From Ruegeria sp. THAF57 (GTDB lineage Bacteria; Pseudomonadota; Alphaproteobacteria; Rhodobacterales; Rhodobacteraceae): a stretch of 64,000 bases of DNA. A program made the translations under genes and the position numbers. The DNA lies in contig NZ_CAIWNQ010000002.1 in NCBI RefSeq assembly GCF_903914075.1, positions 124,001 to 188,000 on the forward strand, in the 5' to 3' direction. This document shows positions 7,871 through 17,090 of the stretch, in pieces. The notes beneath the pieces were generated by a model. The model made no database searches. It had not been told where the DNA came from and saw nothing but the letters and a program-made list of their open reading frames with translations. The number at the start of each line of letters is the position of its first letter. The stretch's first letter is position 1.

Positions 7871-9157
7871 TTAGCTGCGTGCGTCCAGAACCTCTTCCAG
7901 TGTACGCATTCCTGTCCGCGGTGCCTGAACCAAAACCGACATGTTGCCTGGCTTGTGCTCGTTCCGCATCATCTTCATGTGCGCTTCGGGCAGTTCATTC
8001 CACGAGAACACTTCGGACATGCACGGATCCAGACGACGCTCGACCATCAACTGGTTCGCGGCTGACGCCTGTTTCAAGTGAGCAAAGTGTGAACCTTGCA
8101 AACGCTTCTGGTGCATCCACATGTAACGCACATCGAAGGTTAGGTTATAGCCGGTGGTCCCTGCGCAGATCACAACCATGCCGCCCTTTTTCACCACGAA
8201 GGTCGACACCGGGAATGTGCTTTCACCGGGGTGTTCGAAGACCATGTCGACGTTCACACCCTTGCCAGTGATGTCCCAGATCGCCTTGCCGAATTTGCGG
8301 GCTTCTTTGAACCACTCGGCATATTCCGGTGTGTTCACCGTGGGCAGTTGACCCCAGCAGTTGAAGTCTTTGCGGTTCAGAACGCCCTTGGCACCAAGGC
8401 CCATCACAAAGTCACGCTTGCTTTCATCCGAGATCACACCGATCGCGTTTGCACCAGCGGTGTTGATCAACTGGATAGCATAGGACCCCAGACCGCCCGA
8501 GGCACCCCAGACCAGTACGTTCTGGCCGGGCTTCAGGTCATGCGGCTCGTGCCCGAACAGCATCCGGTAAGCAGTTGCCAGCGTCAGTGTGTAACAGGCG
8601 CTTTCTTCCCAGGTCAGGTGCTTGGGGCGCGGCATCAACTGCTGTGCCTGCACGTTGGTGAACTGAGCAAACGAACCGTCGGGCGTCTCATAGCCCCAGA
8701 TCCGCTGGCTGTCCGAATACATCGGATCACCACCGTTACACGCTTCGTCGTCACCATCATCCTGGTTGCAGTGGATCACGACCTCGTCGCCCACTTTCCA
8801 GCGCTTAACCTTGTCACCAACGGCCCACACGATGCCCGATGCATCGGAACCCGCGATATGGAAAGGCTGACCATGGCCGTCAAACGGGCTGATCGGCTTA
8901 CCCAGCGACGCCCAAACGCCGTTATAGTTCACACCGGCGGCCATAACCAGAACCAGCACCTCGTGGCTGTCCAGCTTGGGAACATCAACCACTTCAAGCT
9001 GCATTGCCGTGTCCGGCTCACCATGGCGTTCTTTGCGGATCGCCCATGCATACATTTTCTTTGGAACAAATCCCATCGGAGGGATTTCGCCCATCTCATA
9101 GAGGTCTTTTTCCGGCGCGTCGTAGGACGCGATACCGCTTTCGGTGTCCAGAGCCAT
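7871..9157 (-). CDS. ccr: Crotonyl-CoA carboxylase/reductase
   Basis: Ccr catalyses NADPH-dependent reductive carboxylation of crotonyl-CoA to ethylmalonyl-CoA, the key step of the ethylmalonyl-CoA pathway for acetate assimilation. The 428-residue length is normal for the family. It is a medium-chain dehydrogenase/reductase with an N-terminal catalytic domain (including GVNYNGVW near residues 75-82), a glycine-rich GASGGLG at 218-224 for the nucleotide, and QGSHFAH at 354-360, the segment expected to carry the CO2-site histidine. AGGAGG sits 7 nt before the ATG. The upstream gap has TGC-rich motifs shared with other pathway genes, and a strong terminator follows. It points the same way as the acyltransferase gene, away from ecm. 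Confidence 0.95.
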   Translation of the reverse strand: MALDTESGIASYDAPEKDLYEMGEIPPMGFVPKKMYAWAIRKERHGEPDTAMQLEVVDVPKLDSHEVLVLVMAAGVNYNGVWASLGKPISPFDGHGQPFHIAGSDASGIVWAVGDKVKRWKVGDEVVIHCNQDDGDDEACNGGDPMYSDSQRIWGYETPDGSFAQFTNVQAQQLMPRPKHLTWEESACYTLTLATAYRMLFGHEPHDLKPGQNVLVWGASGGLGSYAIQLINTAGANAIGVISDESKRDFVMGLGAKGVLNRKDFNCWGQLPTVNTPEYAEWFKEARKFGKAIWDITGKGVNVDMVFEHPGESTFPVSTFVVKKGGMVVICAGTTGYNLTFDVRYMWMHQKRLQGSHFAHLKQASAANQLMVERRLDPCMSEVFSWNELPEAHMKMMRNEHKPGNMSVLVQAPRTGMRTLEEVLDARS

Positions 9158-9184
9158 GTTGGCCTCCTATTATTTCAACCCTTC

Positions 9185-9198
9185 GCCGCGATGCAGAA
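9185..9198 (-). promoter_or_regulatory. TGC-rich motif upstream of ccr
   Basis: The plus-strand sequence GCCGCGATGCAGAA lies 28-41 bp before the ccr start and matches the mcl2/ETF-QO motif GCCGCATTGCAGCA at 11 of 14 positions. Read on the minus strand it contains CTGC-ATC-GCGG. A second TGC-rich stretch (TCGCAGCATT, 9199-9208) adjoins it. Operator function is inferred. Nothing else is recognised in the 136-bp gap. Confidence 0.4.
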
Positions 9199-9293
9199 TC
9201 GCAGCATTAACAGATGAGATATTGGGCATTGAGCAACATTGCAATAGAATTTGCACCTATTTTGTAATTTTATGACCCAGCAGATGCAGAAAT

Positions 9294-10658
9294 TTACTTT
9301 GCTATCGCAGCATTCATGCCTGCGACATCTATGGGCGCGGACGCCGCGTAATAGTTCAACAGGTCAACCCTTTGGCCGGATTGAGATATTTTCCCGTCCA
9401 CCTGTTTCAGAATGCGCCGCTGCACGAGTTGGTCCAAAGCCTGCGTGATTGCTGTATCCTCGGGGCCTACCAAAGTTCCGTCACGTCGCATGAGTTCGGA
9501 CACGAAGATGCGCACGTCGTCTTCCAGCAATTCCCCGCGTTCTTGAATCAGTTTGCAGATGGCAGGCAAGGGAACCAAAGGAATCGCGTCGCGGATTTGA
9601 CCCATCAAGGCGCGGGCAAGGTCTGTCATGACATCCCGGTCGTGATCTGATCGGAAGTCCCGCAAAGAAATCGGCTGACCATACCGGACCGAGGCCAAGC
9701 CAAATCGCGTGTACCGCCCGATCAGCTTTCGGCCAATCTGTTTCATGATCCAACCGGTGATCACCCCGATCCGGGCACGAAAACGCCGGTCCCTTCCAAG
9801 GGCTGCTTTGGTCAGAATCGTATCCTCTAACACACGGTCATAATTCAGGGCCACCGGAACAAAGACGACGTCTTTCCCTTCTGGACTGGTGCCATCCAGA
9901 ATATATTTCAAAAGTCCCAGCTTCGGACGCCCCAATGCCCCGGTCAGGCTTAGCCCCCCCTCTGGGAACATGGCCTGTGTCACCCCGGCTTCGGTTGCAT
10001 GTCGCACGTAGCAGGCCAGCACCTGACGATAAAGTTCACTGCCCGATCTGCGCCGAATAAAGTAAGCCCCCATCGCCCGGATCAACCGGCTAAGAGGCCA
10101 GACCCGCGCCCACTCACCAACGGCATACGACAGGGCAGAGTGCTGGGCCGCCAGGTAGGTCACCAGAACATAGTCCATATTGCTTCGGTGATTCATCACG
10201 AACACAACGGTCGCGTCTGGATCAATATTCTTGATGACCTCTTCGTCCTGATAGCTAAGGCGCACATCATAGAACGCGTTGCTCAGCATCCGCGCCAATC
10301 TGATCGCAAAGCTGAAATAGGCAACTGCGGAAAAGGATGGCACGATCTCACGCGCATATTTTCGCGCCTGCTCGAATGCGACCGCCTCGGGGACGCCTGT
10401 TTCGCGTGAATGATCCTGCACCGCCTGCCCCACCTGAGGATCGTAGATCAGGCGCTGAATCATGTCATGACGTTCAGCCAGCTTGAACGGCTGTATCGGT
10501 CGTTGAAGCCGTTCGTTCAGGCGCTTGACCGCGCGTTCCAGACGACGCCGAAAGAACCACCGCACGGATGGGAACAGGAAATGCGATGCCAACGTGACCG
10601 CGGCAAACACCAGGATCAGCAAAAATAGCCAAAGCGGAAGCTCAACGGTCTGAGTCAT
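9294..10658 (-). CDS. 1-acyl-glycerol-3-phosphate acyltransferase, PlsB/PlsC-like
   Basis: This is a 454-residue membrane-associated acyltransferase. An N-terminal hydrophobic segment (about residues 8-28) precedes an acyltransferase domain with the HX4D catalytic motif NHRSNMD (H157, D162) and the substrate-binding block MFPEGG. The layout resembles PlsB-like glycerol-3-phosphate or dihydroxyacetone-phosphate acyltransferases more than short PlsC enzymes. The ATG at 10658 has GGCAGGG upstream; in-frame codons further upstream lack support. It is placed between ccr and ecm, perhaps co-transcribed with ccr, but no direct role in the ethylmalonyl-CoA pathway is evident. Phospholipid synthesis is the likely job. 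Confidence 0.82.
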   Translation of the reverse strand: MTQTVELPLWLFLLILVFAAVTLASHFLFPSVRWFFRRRLERAVKRLNERLQRPIQPFKLAERHDMIQRLIYDPQVGQAVQDHSRETGVPEAVAFEQARKYAREIVPSFSAVAYFSFAIRLARMLSNAFYDVRLSYQDEEVIKNIDPDATVVFVMNHRSNMDYVLVTYLAAQHSALSYAVGEWARVWPLSRLIRAMGAYFIRRRSGSELYRQVLACYVRHATEAGVTQAMFPEGGLSLTGALGRPKLGLLKYILDGTSPEGKDVVFVPVALNYDRVLEDTILTKAALGRDRRFRARIGVITGWIMKQIGRKLIGRYTRFGLASVRYGQPISLRDFRSDHDRDVMTDLARALMGQIRDAIPLVPLPAICKLIQERGELLEDDVRIFVSELMRRDGTLVGPEDTAITQALDQLVQRRILKQVDGKISQSGQRVDLLNYYAASAPIDVAGMNAAIAK

Positions 10659-10710
10659 GCGCGCACCCTGCCAGCAAACGTTGCGTCCTACAATCAGAAC
10701 AAGCCAGAAT

Positions 10711-10724
10711 GCCGCGTCGCAGCG
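10711..10724 (+). promoter_or_regulatory. TGC-rich motif upstream of ecm
   Basis: GCCGCGTCGCAGCG lies 78-91 bp before the ecm ATG, in the divergent gap between the acyltransferase and ecm. It matches GCCGCATTGCAGCA (mcl2, ETF-QO) at 11 of 14 positions and reads CTGC-GAC-GCGG on the other strand. Binding by a PhaR-like regulator is inferred. Confidence 0.4.
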
Positions 10725-10801
10725 AATTGACATATCCCGAAAATTGCGCTTTAGAACCCATGGACGTAATTTTCTTACCCACCTGAGATACGAGGCACGT
10801 T

Positions 10802-12769
10802 ATGACGCAGACGCAGAAAGATCGCCCCTGGCTCATCCGAACCTATGCCGGTCATTCCACCGCCAAGGCATCGAACGCGCTGTACCGTGGGAACCTTGCC
10901 AAGGGTCAGACCGGCCTTTCCGTGGCCTTCGATCTGCCGACGCAAACCGGTTACGACAGTGACCATATCCTGGCGTGCGGCGAGGTTGGCAAGGTGGGTG
11001 TGCCGATCAGCCATCTGGGCGACATGCGGGTTCTGTTTGACCAGATTCCGTTGGAACAGATGAACACCTCGATGACCATCAACGCAACCGCTCCTTGGTT
11101 GCTGGCGCTCTATATTGCAGTCGCCGAGGAACAGGGCGCGGATGTCTCGAAACTGCAAGGGACCGTTCAGAACGATCTGATCAAGGAATACCTTAGCCGC
11201 GGCACTTATGTTTGCCCGCCCAAACCGTCTCTCAAGATGATCGCGGATGTGGCCGAGTATTGCTATTCCAACGTGCCAAAATGGAACCCGATGAATGTGT
11301 GTTCCTATCACCTGCAAGAGGCTGGCGCGACACCTGAACAAGAGCTGGCCTATGCGTTGGCTACCGCAATCGCCGTTCTGGACGAATTGCGCCCGCGCGT
11401 CCCGGCCGAGGATTTCCCGGCGCTCTGTGGTCGGATTTCGTTCTTCGTGAACGCAGGCATCCGATTTGTGACCGAGATGTGTAAGATGCGCGCCTTTGTC
11501 GACCTGTGGGATGAGATTCTGCAGGACCGCTACGGCGTCGAAAATCCAAAGTTCCGCCGCTTCCGGTATGGCGTGCAGGTGAACTCTTTGGGTCTGACGG
11601 AACAGCAGCCTGAAAACAACGTCTATCGTATTCTGATCGAGATGCTGGCTGTGACCCTGTCCAAGAAAGCCCGTGCCCGTGCCGTGCAGTTGCCTGCGTG
11701 GAACGAGGCGTTGGGCCTGCCCCGACCGTGGGATCAGCAATGGTCCATGCGGATGCAGCAGATTCTGGCCTATGAAACCGACCTGCTGGAATATGACGAC
11801 CTGTTCGAAGGCAATCCCGCCGTGGATGCCAAGGTCGAAGAGTTGAAAGAAGGCGCGCGCGCCGAACTGGCCAACCTGGATTCGATGGGTGGTGCGGTCG
11901 CGTCGATCGAATACATGAAGTCCCGCCTCGTCGACTCGAACGCCGAGCGCCTGAACCGGATTGAGCGGAACGAAACTGTTGTGGTCGGTGTGAACAAATG
12001 GACCGACGGCGAAGCTTCGCCCCTTCAGACCGAGGATGGCGGCATCATGGTTGTCGATCCGGCGGTCGAACAGGAGCAGATCGACCGCCTGAACGAATGG
12101 CGCACTCAACGTGACGAGGCGGCAGTAACCACAGCACTGGCTGCACTCCGCAACGCCGCACAGACGGGCGCCAACGTCATGGAGCCGTCGATTGCCGCCG
12201 CCAAAGCGGGTGTAACCACAGGTGAGTGGGCCGAAGAAATGCGCAAAGTCTACGGCACCTATCGCGGCCCGACAGGGGTTTCAGGGTCTGTGTCCAACAA
12301 GACCGAAGGCCTGGATGACCTGCGTGCCGCCGTTGACGCGGTTAGTGATCAATTGGGGCGCCGCCTGAAGTTCCTAGTTGGCAAACCCGGTCTGGACGGC
12401 CATTCCAACGGGGCCGAACAAATCGCCTTCCGGGCACGCGATTGCGGCATGGATATCAGCTATGAAGGTATTCGCCTGACGCCCGAGGAAATCGTCGCGG
12501 CCGCATCCGAAGACAAGGCACACGTCATTGGATTGTCGATCTTGTCTGGCAGCCACATCCCGTTGGTTCAGGACGTCATGACCCGACTGCAAGAGGCTGG
12601 CCTGACGGATATCCCTGTTGTCGTCGGCGGGATTATTCCTGATGAAGATGCAGCAAAACTGACAGCTATGGGCGTCGCGAAAATCTACACGCCAAAGAAT
12701 TTCGAGCTGAATACGATAATGGGCGACATTATCACTCTGGCTGATCCGCAAAATTTGGCAGCGGAATAA
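10802..12769 (+). CDS. ecm: Ethylmalonyl-CoA mutase (coenzyme B12-dependent)
   Basis: Ecm converts ethylmalonyl-CoA to methylsuccinyl-CoA by a B12 radical mechanism, directly after Ccr in the ethylmalonyl-CoA pathway. The 655-residue protein has the methylmalonyl-CoA mutase-type catalytic barrel, including a TYVCPPKPSLKM segment. The C-terminal cobalamin domain has the DxHxxG signature D532-G-H534-S-N-G537. The start is at ATG 10802, with GAGG about 10 nt upstream. It is distinguished from methylmalonyl-CoA mutase large subunits by length and by the ccr context. It is also called meaA in older annotation. It is transcribed divergently from the acyltransferase/ccr side. Confidence 0.95.
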   Translation: MTQTQKDRPWLIRTYAGHSTAKASNALYRGNLAKGQTGLSVAFDLPTQTGYDSDHILACGEVGKVGVPISHLGDMRVLFDQIPLEQMNTSMTINATAPWLLALYIAVAEEQGADVSKLQGTVQNDLIKEYLSRGTYVCPPKPSLKMIADVAEYCYSNVPKWNPMNVCSYHLQEAGATPEQELAYALATAIAVLDELRPRVPAEDFPALCGRISFFVNAGIRFVTEMCKMRAFVDLWDEILQDRYGVENPKFRRFRYGVQVNSLGLTEQQPENNVYRILIEMLAVTLSKKARARAVQLPAWNEALGLPRPWDQQWSMRMQQILAYETDLLEYDDLFEGNPAVDAKVEELKEGARAELANLDSMGGAVASIEYMKSRLVDSNAERLNRIERNETVVVGVNKWTDGEASPLQTEDGGIMVVDPAVEQEQIDRLNEWRTQRDEAAVTTALAALRNAAQTGANVMEPSIAAAKAGVTTGEWAEEMRKVYGTYRGPTGVSGSVSNKTEGLDDLRAAVDAVSDQLGRRLKFLVGKPGLDGHSNGAEQIAFRARDCGMDISYEGIRLTPEEIVAAASEDKAHVIGLSILSGSHIPLVQDVMTRLQEAGLTDIPVVVGGIIPDEDAAKLTAMGVAKIYTPKNFELNTIMGDIITLADPQNLAAE

Positions 12770-12798
12770 CCGACCCTCTCGTTTCTTTTATCGGTATG

Positions 12799-12825
12799 CC
12801 TATTCCCTTTGGTAAAGGGGATAGG
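12799..12825 (+). terminator. Hairpin after ecm
   Basis: CCTATTCCCTTT (12799-12810) and AAAGGGGATAGG (12814-12825) pair around a GGT loop with one wobble. It is 29 nt after the ecm stop but is followed by TAAAACC rather than a T tract. It is a plausible but not classical terminator. A second small hairpin (TGCCC-ATTC-GGGCA) lies just before the H-NS-like gene. Confidence 0.5.
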
Positions 12826-12897
12826 TAAAACCCATGCCTGCGCTTAAAGTGCGCCTTAAGGGAGGCTGCCCATTCGGGCATGGCATGGAGAATAATA

Positions 12898-13215
12898 ATG
12901 ACAATTAATCTCGAGGTTATGTCGCGCAAGGAACTAATTAAACTGCGTGATAGAATCGAAAAGGCGCTAAAGAAGGCGGAAATACGGGAACGGCAAGAAG
13001 CATTGAAAGCCGCTGAACAGGCCGCTGCTCAATACGGGTTCTCTTTGTCTGAATTGGCTGCAGACGGCGCTGCATCGGGAAAAGGGTTTAAGGCCAAGGC
13101 CAAGTACCGCAACCCCGCCGACCCCTCACAAACCTGGTCTGGTCGGGGGCGCAAGCCGCAATGGATACACGACGCGCTTAAGTCTGGTGCAAGTATCTCG
13201 GATCTGGAAATCTGA
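12898..13215 (+). CDS. H-NS family nucleoid-associated protein (HvrA/MvaT-like)
   Basis: This is a 105-residue nucleoid protein of the H-NS superfamily as found in Rhodobacteraceae (HvrA/Spb type). The N-terminal half (residues 8-45) is a charged, Lys/Glu/Ala-rich coiled coil for oligomerisation. The C-terminal half has the DNA-binding motif [19 protein letters not shown] (residues 69-87) that defines the family. The ATG at 12898 is chosen over one 18 nt upstream because GGAG is 7 nt before it. It is followed after 16 nt by deoD, so they may share a transcript. It may act as a global repressor of AT-rich DNA or as a photosynthesis/redox-type regulator; targets are unknown. The local DNA is visibly more AT-rich than its neighbours. 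Confidence 0.88.
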   Translation: MTINLEVMSRKELIKLRDRIEKALKKAEIRERQEALKAAEQAAAQYGFSLSELAADGAASGKGFKAKAKYRNPADPSQTWSGRGRKPQWIHDALKSGASISDLEI

Positions 13216-13231
13216 TTGGAATAAAAAACAA

Positions 13232-13945
13232 ATGACGATTCATATTGGCGCTGAAAAAGGCGAAATCGCAGAAACTGTTTTATTGCCGGGTGATCCTTAT
13301 CGGGCAAAATGGGCGGCGGAAACATTTTTGGATAACGCGAAACAAGTCAATAATGTGCGCGGCATGCTTGGGTTTACCGGAACCTGGAAAGGAAACCCCG
13401 TTTCCATTCAAGGCAGCGGAATGGGAATGCCATCATTGTCGATCTACGCGAACGAATTAATTCGCGACTTTGGCGCAAAGACGCTGATCCGGATCGGATC
13501 GTGTGGGGGAATGCAAGATAGTGTCAATGTCCGCGATGTCATTCTGGCAATGACTTCGACAACACTAAGCACCCCATCGCGTGGCATCATGAAGGAACTC
13601 AACTTTGCGCCCTGCGCGGATTGGGGTCTGCTGCAAGCAGCCGCTCAAGCGGCCGAGGCCAGCGGTACGCCGACCCACATCGGGGGAATCTATTCCTCGG
13701 ACGTGTTCTATGATGAACGGCCCGACCTTAACGAACAGATGGTCCGTCACGGAATTCTTGGCGTCGAAATGGAAGCGGCCGAGCTTTACATTCTGGCCGC
13801 ACGGCACAAGTGCCGGGCTCTGGCCGTTCTGACCGTATCCGATCACCTGCTAACCGGTGAGGCTCTGCCCGCATCCGATCGGGAAAGCAGCTTTGGCGAC
13901 ATGGTTGAAATCGCTCTGCGTGCGGCGTTCCCAAACGCCGCCTAA
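13232..13945 (+). CDS. deoD: Purine nucleoside phosphorylase, DeoD type
   Basis: This 237-residue enzyme cleaves purine (deoxy)nucleosides with phosphate to the free base and (deoxy)ribose 1-phosphate. It shows the hexameric DeoD family features: LPGDPYRA near residues 18-25, a GSGMGMPS phosphate loop, the segment [10 protein letters not shown] that contacts the nucleoside, and VSDHLLTGE with the catalytic aspartate near residue 204. The ATG at 13232 gives the family-typical [10 protein letters not shown] start; the in-frame sequence upstream belongs to the end of the H-NS-like gene. The ribosome binding site is weak. It could be linked functionally to nucleoside uptake, but the ABC permeases are 11 kb away. 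Confidence 0.93.
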   Translation: MTIHIGAEKGEIAETVLLPGDPYRAKWAAETFLDNAKQVNNVRGMLGFTGTWKGNPVSIQGSGMGMPSLSIYANELIRDFGAKTLIRIGSCGGMQDSVNVRDVILAMTSTTLSTPSRGIMKELNFAPCADWGLLQAAAQAAEASGTPTHIGGIYSSDVFYDERPDLNEQMVRHGILGVEMEAAELYILAARHKCRALAVLTVSDHLLTGEALPASDRESSFGDMVEIALRAAFPNAA

Positions 13946-13978
13946 ACATGACGTGACGATCAGGGTATCCTTTTGAGA

Positions 13979-14164
13979 TTACTTCCTTAGGCAGGTTTTA
14001 GGGCTATCAGCCCCTACCTGTTGCGCCCCGCAATAGGCGCAAATCCAGACACCCTCCTTACGGTGCTGACGCCAGCGGCAGTCACGTGTCAAAGATGATG
14101 TTCGTGACCGCCAGATGAAATACGCAAAAACGCCAGCGGCCAGCAAAAGCAATAGAATGGGCAT
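13979..14164 (-). CDS. Small membrane protein with zinc-ribbon-like cysteines
   Basis: This is a 61-codon ORF with one N-terminal transmembrane helix (PILLLLLAAGVFAYFIW, residues 2-18). A short basic tail contains DCRWR, CAYCGA and a final CLR, four or five cysteines arranged like a small zinc ribbon. The pattern recalls a recurrent alphaproteobacterial short protein family (DCRWR...CxxCGA...PxxC), which makes it likely to be real. The ribosome binding site is poor, and the start codon lies inside a hairpin (14154-14184), so expression may be low or controlled. It is convergent with deoD. The function is unknown. Confidence 0.6.
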   Translation of the reverse strand: MPILLLLLAAGVFAYFIWRSRTSSLTRDCRWRQHRKEGVWICAYCGAQQVGADSPKTCLRK

Positions 14165-14184
14165 ACTTATGCATTGCCCATTCT
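14154..14184 (-). terminator. Hairpin between two small genes (terminator or start-site hairpin)
   Basis: AGAATGGGCA (14154-14163) and TGCCCATTCT (14175-14184) form a perfect 10-bp stem with an 11-nt loop. It begins 10 nt after the stop of the 45-residue gene and also encloses the start codon of the 61-residue gene. The sequences after it are TTTAAAT on the plus strand and ATTGCTTTT on the minus strand, so it could also terminate transcription. Confidence 0.55.
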
Positions 14185-14194
14185 TTAAATGCGT

Positions 14195-14332
14195 TCAAGC
14201 GGCGTTCGCATATTCGAACAAGTCTGGTTCGTGGGTGTCAGACGCGACAGGTTCCGGCGTGTAATAGGTCCAAGCCTGTTCCAGCGCCTCAAGCGCTTCG
14301 TCTGCTTTGGTTTTTTGGTTTTGATCCTGCAT
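14195..14332 (-). CDS. Small acidic uncharacterised protein
   Basis: This is a 45-residue ORF beginning at ATG 14332 (MQDQNQKTKADEALEAL...), with AGGGA about 12 nt upstream. It is acidic and soluble, with a predicted helix EALEALEQAWTYY and a proline-containing tail ending FEYANAA. There is no membrane segment and no known domain. It lies downstream of sdhB on the same strand, 135 nt away, separated by a hairpin. Coding character (regular wobble GC, sensible composition) and my recollection of similar short Rhodobacteraceae ORFs support it. The function is unknown. Confidence 0.5.
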   Translation of the reverse strand: MQDQNQKTKADEALEALEQAWTYYTPEPVASDTHEPDLFEYANAA

Positions 14333-14430
14333 CGGAGCGATCCCTTTTACGGTTGAATCACTCCTCCCTGCGCACAAGATAGTGCCGAGCAAGGAAGGCT
14401 GCATCGCATTGTTTTGCAACCTCGCCATGC

Positions 14431-14451
14431 GCTTGCCGCAAGGCGGCAAGC
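14431..14451 (-). terminator. Hairpin downstream of sdhB
   Basis: GCTTGCCG (14431-14438) and CGGCAAGC (14444-14451) pair perfectly around a 5-nt loop, 16 nt beyond the sdhB stop. No T tract follows on the minus strand, so it may protect the sdh mRNA 3' end or act with Rho. Confidence 0.45.
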
Positions 14452-14467
14452 ACTGATTTTGCGCACC

Positions 14468-15247
14468 TTAAACTGCGCGTTCGACCATCATCTTCTTGAT
14501 CTCAGCAATCGCCTTGGCCGGGTTCAGACCTTTAGGGCAAGTCTTGGCGCAGTTCATGATCGTGTGACAGCGGTACAGCTTGAACGGATCTTCCAGCTCA
14601 TCCAAACGCTCACCGGTTGCCTCATCCCGGCTGTCGATGATCCAGCGATAGGCGTGCAGCAATGCTGCGGGGCCAAGGTAACGGTCGCCGTTCCACCAGT
14701 AGCTGGGGCATGAGGTCGAGCAGCTTGCGCACATCACGCATTCATACAGTCCGTCCAGCTTTTTGCGATCTTCGATAGACTGCTTCCATTCTTTCGCCGG
14801 GCGGTTGGTCTTGGTTTCCAGCCACGGCATGATGGATGCGTGTTGCGCATAAAAATGGGTCAGGTCAGGAATCAGGTCCTTGACCACCGGCATGTGCGGC
14901 AGCGGATAGATTTTCACGTCGCCCTTGATCTCATCCATACCATAGATACAGGCCAGCGTGTTGATCCCGTCGATATTCATCGCGCACGACCCGCAAATCC
15001 CTTCGCGGCAGGACCGGCGGAAAGTCAGAGTGGGATCAATCTCATTCTTGATCTTGATCAGCGCGTCCAGAACCATCGGGCCGCAGCTATCCATATCAAC
15101 GAAATACGTATCAACACGCGGGTTCTGTCCGTCATCCGGGTTCCAGCGATAAATCTGGAACTTGCGCACATTGGTTGCGCCTTCGGGCTTTGGCCATGTC
15201 TTACCGGTGGTGATCCGGGAATTCTTGGGGAGGGTCAGTTGTACCAT
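14468..15247 (-). CDS. sdhB: Succinate dehydrogenase iron-sulfur subunit
   Basis: SdhB carries electrons from the flavoprotein to ubiquinone in respiratory complex II. It has 259 residues. The [2Fe-2S] ligands C80, C85, C88 and C100 are in CREGICGSC and the following strand. The [4Fe-4S] and [3Fe-4S] ligands are C170, C173, C176 and C180 ([11 protein letters not shown]) with C227, C233 and C237. All are present, so the protein looks functional. It is the last gene of sdhC-D-A-B, 12 nt after sdhA, and is followed by a hairpin. It is peripheral on the cytoplasmic face, anchored by SdhC and SdhD. Confidence 0.97.
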   Translation of the reverse strand: MVQLTLPKNSRITTGKTWPKPEGATNVRKFQIYRWNPDDGQNPRVDTYFVDMDSCGPMVLDALIKIKNEIDPTLTFRRSCREGICGSCAMNIDGINTLACIYGMDEIKGDVKIYPLPHMPVVKDLIPDLTHFYAQHASIMPWLETKTNRPAKEWKQSIEDRKKLDGLYECVMCASCSTSCPSYWWNGDRYLGPAALLHAYRWIIDSRDEATGERLDELEDPFKLYRCHTIMNCAKTCPKGLNPAKAIAEIKKMMVERAV

Positions 15248-15259
15248 AAGTTCCTCTCC

Positions 15260-17068
15260 TTAGAACGTCCGCGCTTTGGGCGCGATTTTCTTCAGGCTGA
15301 TGCCGCCTTCATCCTCGGTGGTCAGAGGATCGACGATAACGGGGCGATAGCTGAGTTCAACCTTGTTGCCTTCAACCCGGCTGACCGTGTGAACGCGCCA
15401 GTTTTCATCGTCACGCTCGGTGAAGTCCTCATGCGCGTGGGCACCACGGGATTCCTTACGCGCCTCGGCCCCGACAATGGTGGCAAGCGCGCTTGGCATC
15501 AGGTTGGTGAGTTCCAGCGTTTCCATCAGATCACTGTTCCAAACCAACGAGCGGTCAGTAACCTTTAGGTCATCCATCTTGGCAGCGATCGCCGTCATCT
15601 TATCGACGCCTTCAGCCATGGTCTTGGCAGTCCGGAAAACGGCTGCGTCGGCCTGCATGGTTTTCTGCATCTCAAGCCGCAGGTCAGCCGTTGGGATAGA
15701 CCCGCTAGCGTTGCGAACAGCATCAAACCGGTCAAATGCCTTATCGACCGAAGCTTGGTTCAGCACCGGGTTCGGCGCGTCGGCATCGACAACCTTACCC
15801 GCCCGGATCGCAGCCGCGCGGCCAAACACAACGAGGTCGATCAGCGAGTTGGACCCCAGACGATTCGCACCGTGGACCGAGGCACATCCGGCCTCACCCA
15901 CCGCCATCAGGCCCGGAACAACTGCGGTCGGATCATCTGCGGTCGGGTTCAGAACTTCGCCCCAATAGTTCGTCGGGATACCGCCCATGTTGTAGTGGAC
16001 GGTCGGCAGAACCGGGATCGGCTCTTTGGTGACATCAACACCGGCAAAGACGCGCGCGGATTCCGAAATCCCCGGCAGTCGTTCAGCCAACGCTTCGGCG
16101 GGAAGGTGGCTGAGGTTCAGGTGAATGTGGTCGCCATTGTCGCCATGACCGCGACCTTCGCGGATCTCCATCGTCATCGAACGGCTGACATAATCGCGTG
16201 GCGCAAGGTCTTTGTATTGGGGCGCGTAACGCTCCATGAACCGTTCGCCTTCTGAGTTGGTCAGATAACCACCTTCGCCCCGTGCGCCTTCGGTGATCAG
16301 GCAGCCCGAGCCGTAGATGCCGGTCGGGTGGAACTGTACGAACTCCATATCCTGCAGGGCCAGACCCGCGCGGGCCACCATGCCTCCACCGTCGCCGGTG
16401 CAGGTATGGGCCGATGTCGCGCTGAAATAGGCGCGGCCATAGCCGCCGGTTGCCAGCACCACCATCTTGGCGTTGAAGACATGCATCGTGCCATCGTCCA
16501 GCTTCCAGCAAACGACGCCCTGGCATTGCCCGTCATCGGACATCACAAGGTCGATGGCGAAATATTCAATATAGAACTCGGCATTGTTCTTCAGCGACTG
16601 ACCGTACAGCGTGTGCAGGATCGCGTGACCGGTCCGGTCAGCGGCGGCACAGGTCCGCTGCACGGCGGGGCCTTCGCCGAATTCAGTAGTATGGCCACCG
16701 AACGGGCGCTGATAGATCTTGCCTTCTTCAGTGCGGCTGAATGGAACCCCGTAATGTTCCAGTTCGTACACCGCCTTTGGTGCCTCACGCGCCAAATACT
16801 CCATCGCGTCGGTGTCACCCAACCAGTCCGAGCCCTTGACGGTGTCATACATGTGCCACTGCCAATGGTCTGGTCCCATGTTCGACAGGGACGCAGCAAT
16901 ACCGCCCTGCGCCGCAACCGTGTGCGAGCGGGTCGGGAAAACCTTGGTGACACAAGCCGTGCGCAGGCCCTGCTCGGCCATGCCCAGAGTGGCGCGCAAA
17001 CCGGCGCCGCCGGCGCCGACAACAACCACGTCATAGTCGTGTGTTTCGTATTCGTATGCAGCTGTCAT
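15260..17068 (-). CDS. sdhA: Succinate dehydrogenase flavoprotein subunit
   Basis: SdhA oxidises succinate to fumarate in the TCA cycle and complex II. It has 602 residues. An N-terminal FAD-binding GAGGAGLRA lies at about residues 18-26, and the covalent flavin histidine is H49 in [10 protein letters not shown]. The substrate and capping domains follow, with the usual HPTGIYGSG segment. No key residue appears lost. It sits between sdhD and sdhB, with 22 nt to the former, as part of one operon expected to be driven from the promoter before sdhC, where a double palindrome is found. Confidence 0.97.
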   Translation of the reverse strand: MTAAYEYETHDYDVVVVGAGGAGLRATLGMAEQGLRTACVTKVFPTRSHTVAAQGGIAASLSNMGPDHWQWHMYDTVKGSDWLGDTDAMEYLAREAPKAVYELEHYGVPFSRTEEGKIYQRPFGGHTTEFGEGPAVQRTCAAADRTGHAILHTLYGQSLKNNAEFYIEYFAIDLVMSDDGQCQGVVCWKLDDGTMHVFNAKMVVLATGGYGRAYFSATSAHTCTGDGGGMVARAGLALQDMEFVQFHPTGIYGSGCLITEGARGEGGYLTNSEGERFMERYAPQYKDLAPRDYVSRSMTMEIREGRGHGDNGDHIHLNLSHLPAEALAERLPGISESARVFAGVDVTKEPIPVLPTVHYNMGGIPTNYWGEVLNPTADDPTAVVPGLMAVGEAGCASVHGANRLGSNSLIDLVVFGRAAAIRAGKVVDADAPNPVLNQASVDKAFDRFDAVRNASGSIPTADLRLEMQKTMQADAAVFRTAKTMAEGVDKMTAIAAKMDDLKVTDRSLVWNSDLMETLELTNLMPSALATIVGAEARKESRGAHAHEDFTERDDENWRVHTVSRVEGNKVELSYRPVIVDPLTTEDEGGISLKKIAPKARTF

Positions 17069-17090
17069 TTGTTTTTATCCCTACCGCGCC

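Noticed and set aside
10775..12109. A 444-codon open frame on the minus strand opposite ecm
   Set aside because: It lies wholly antisense to a convincing B12 mutase, its composition follows from the ecm codon bias, and it has no recognisable domain or ribosome binding site.
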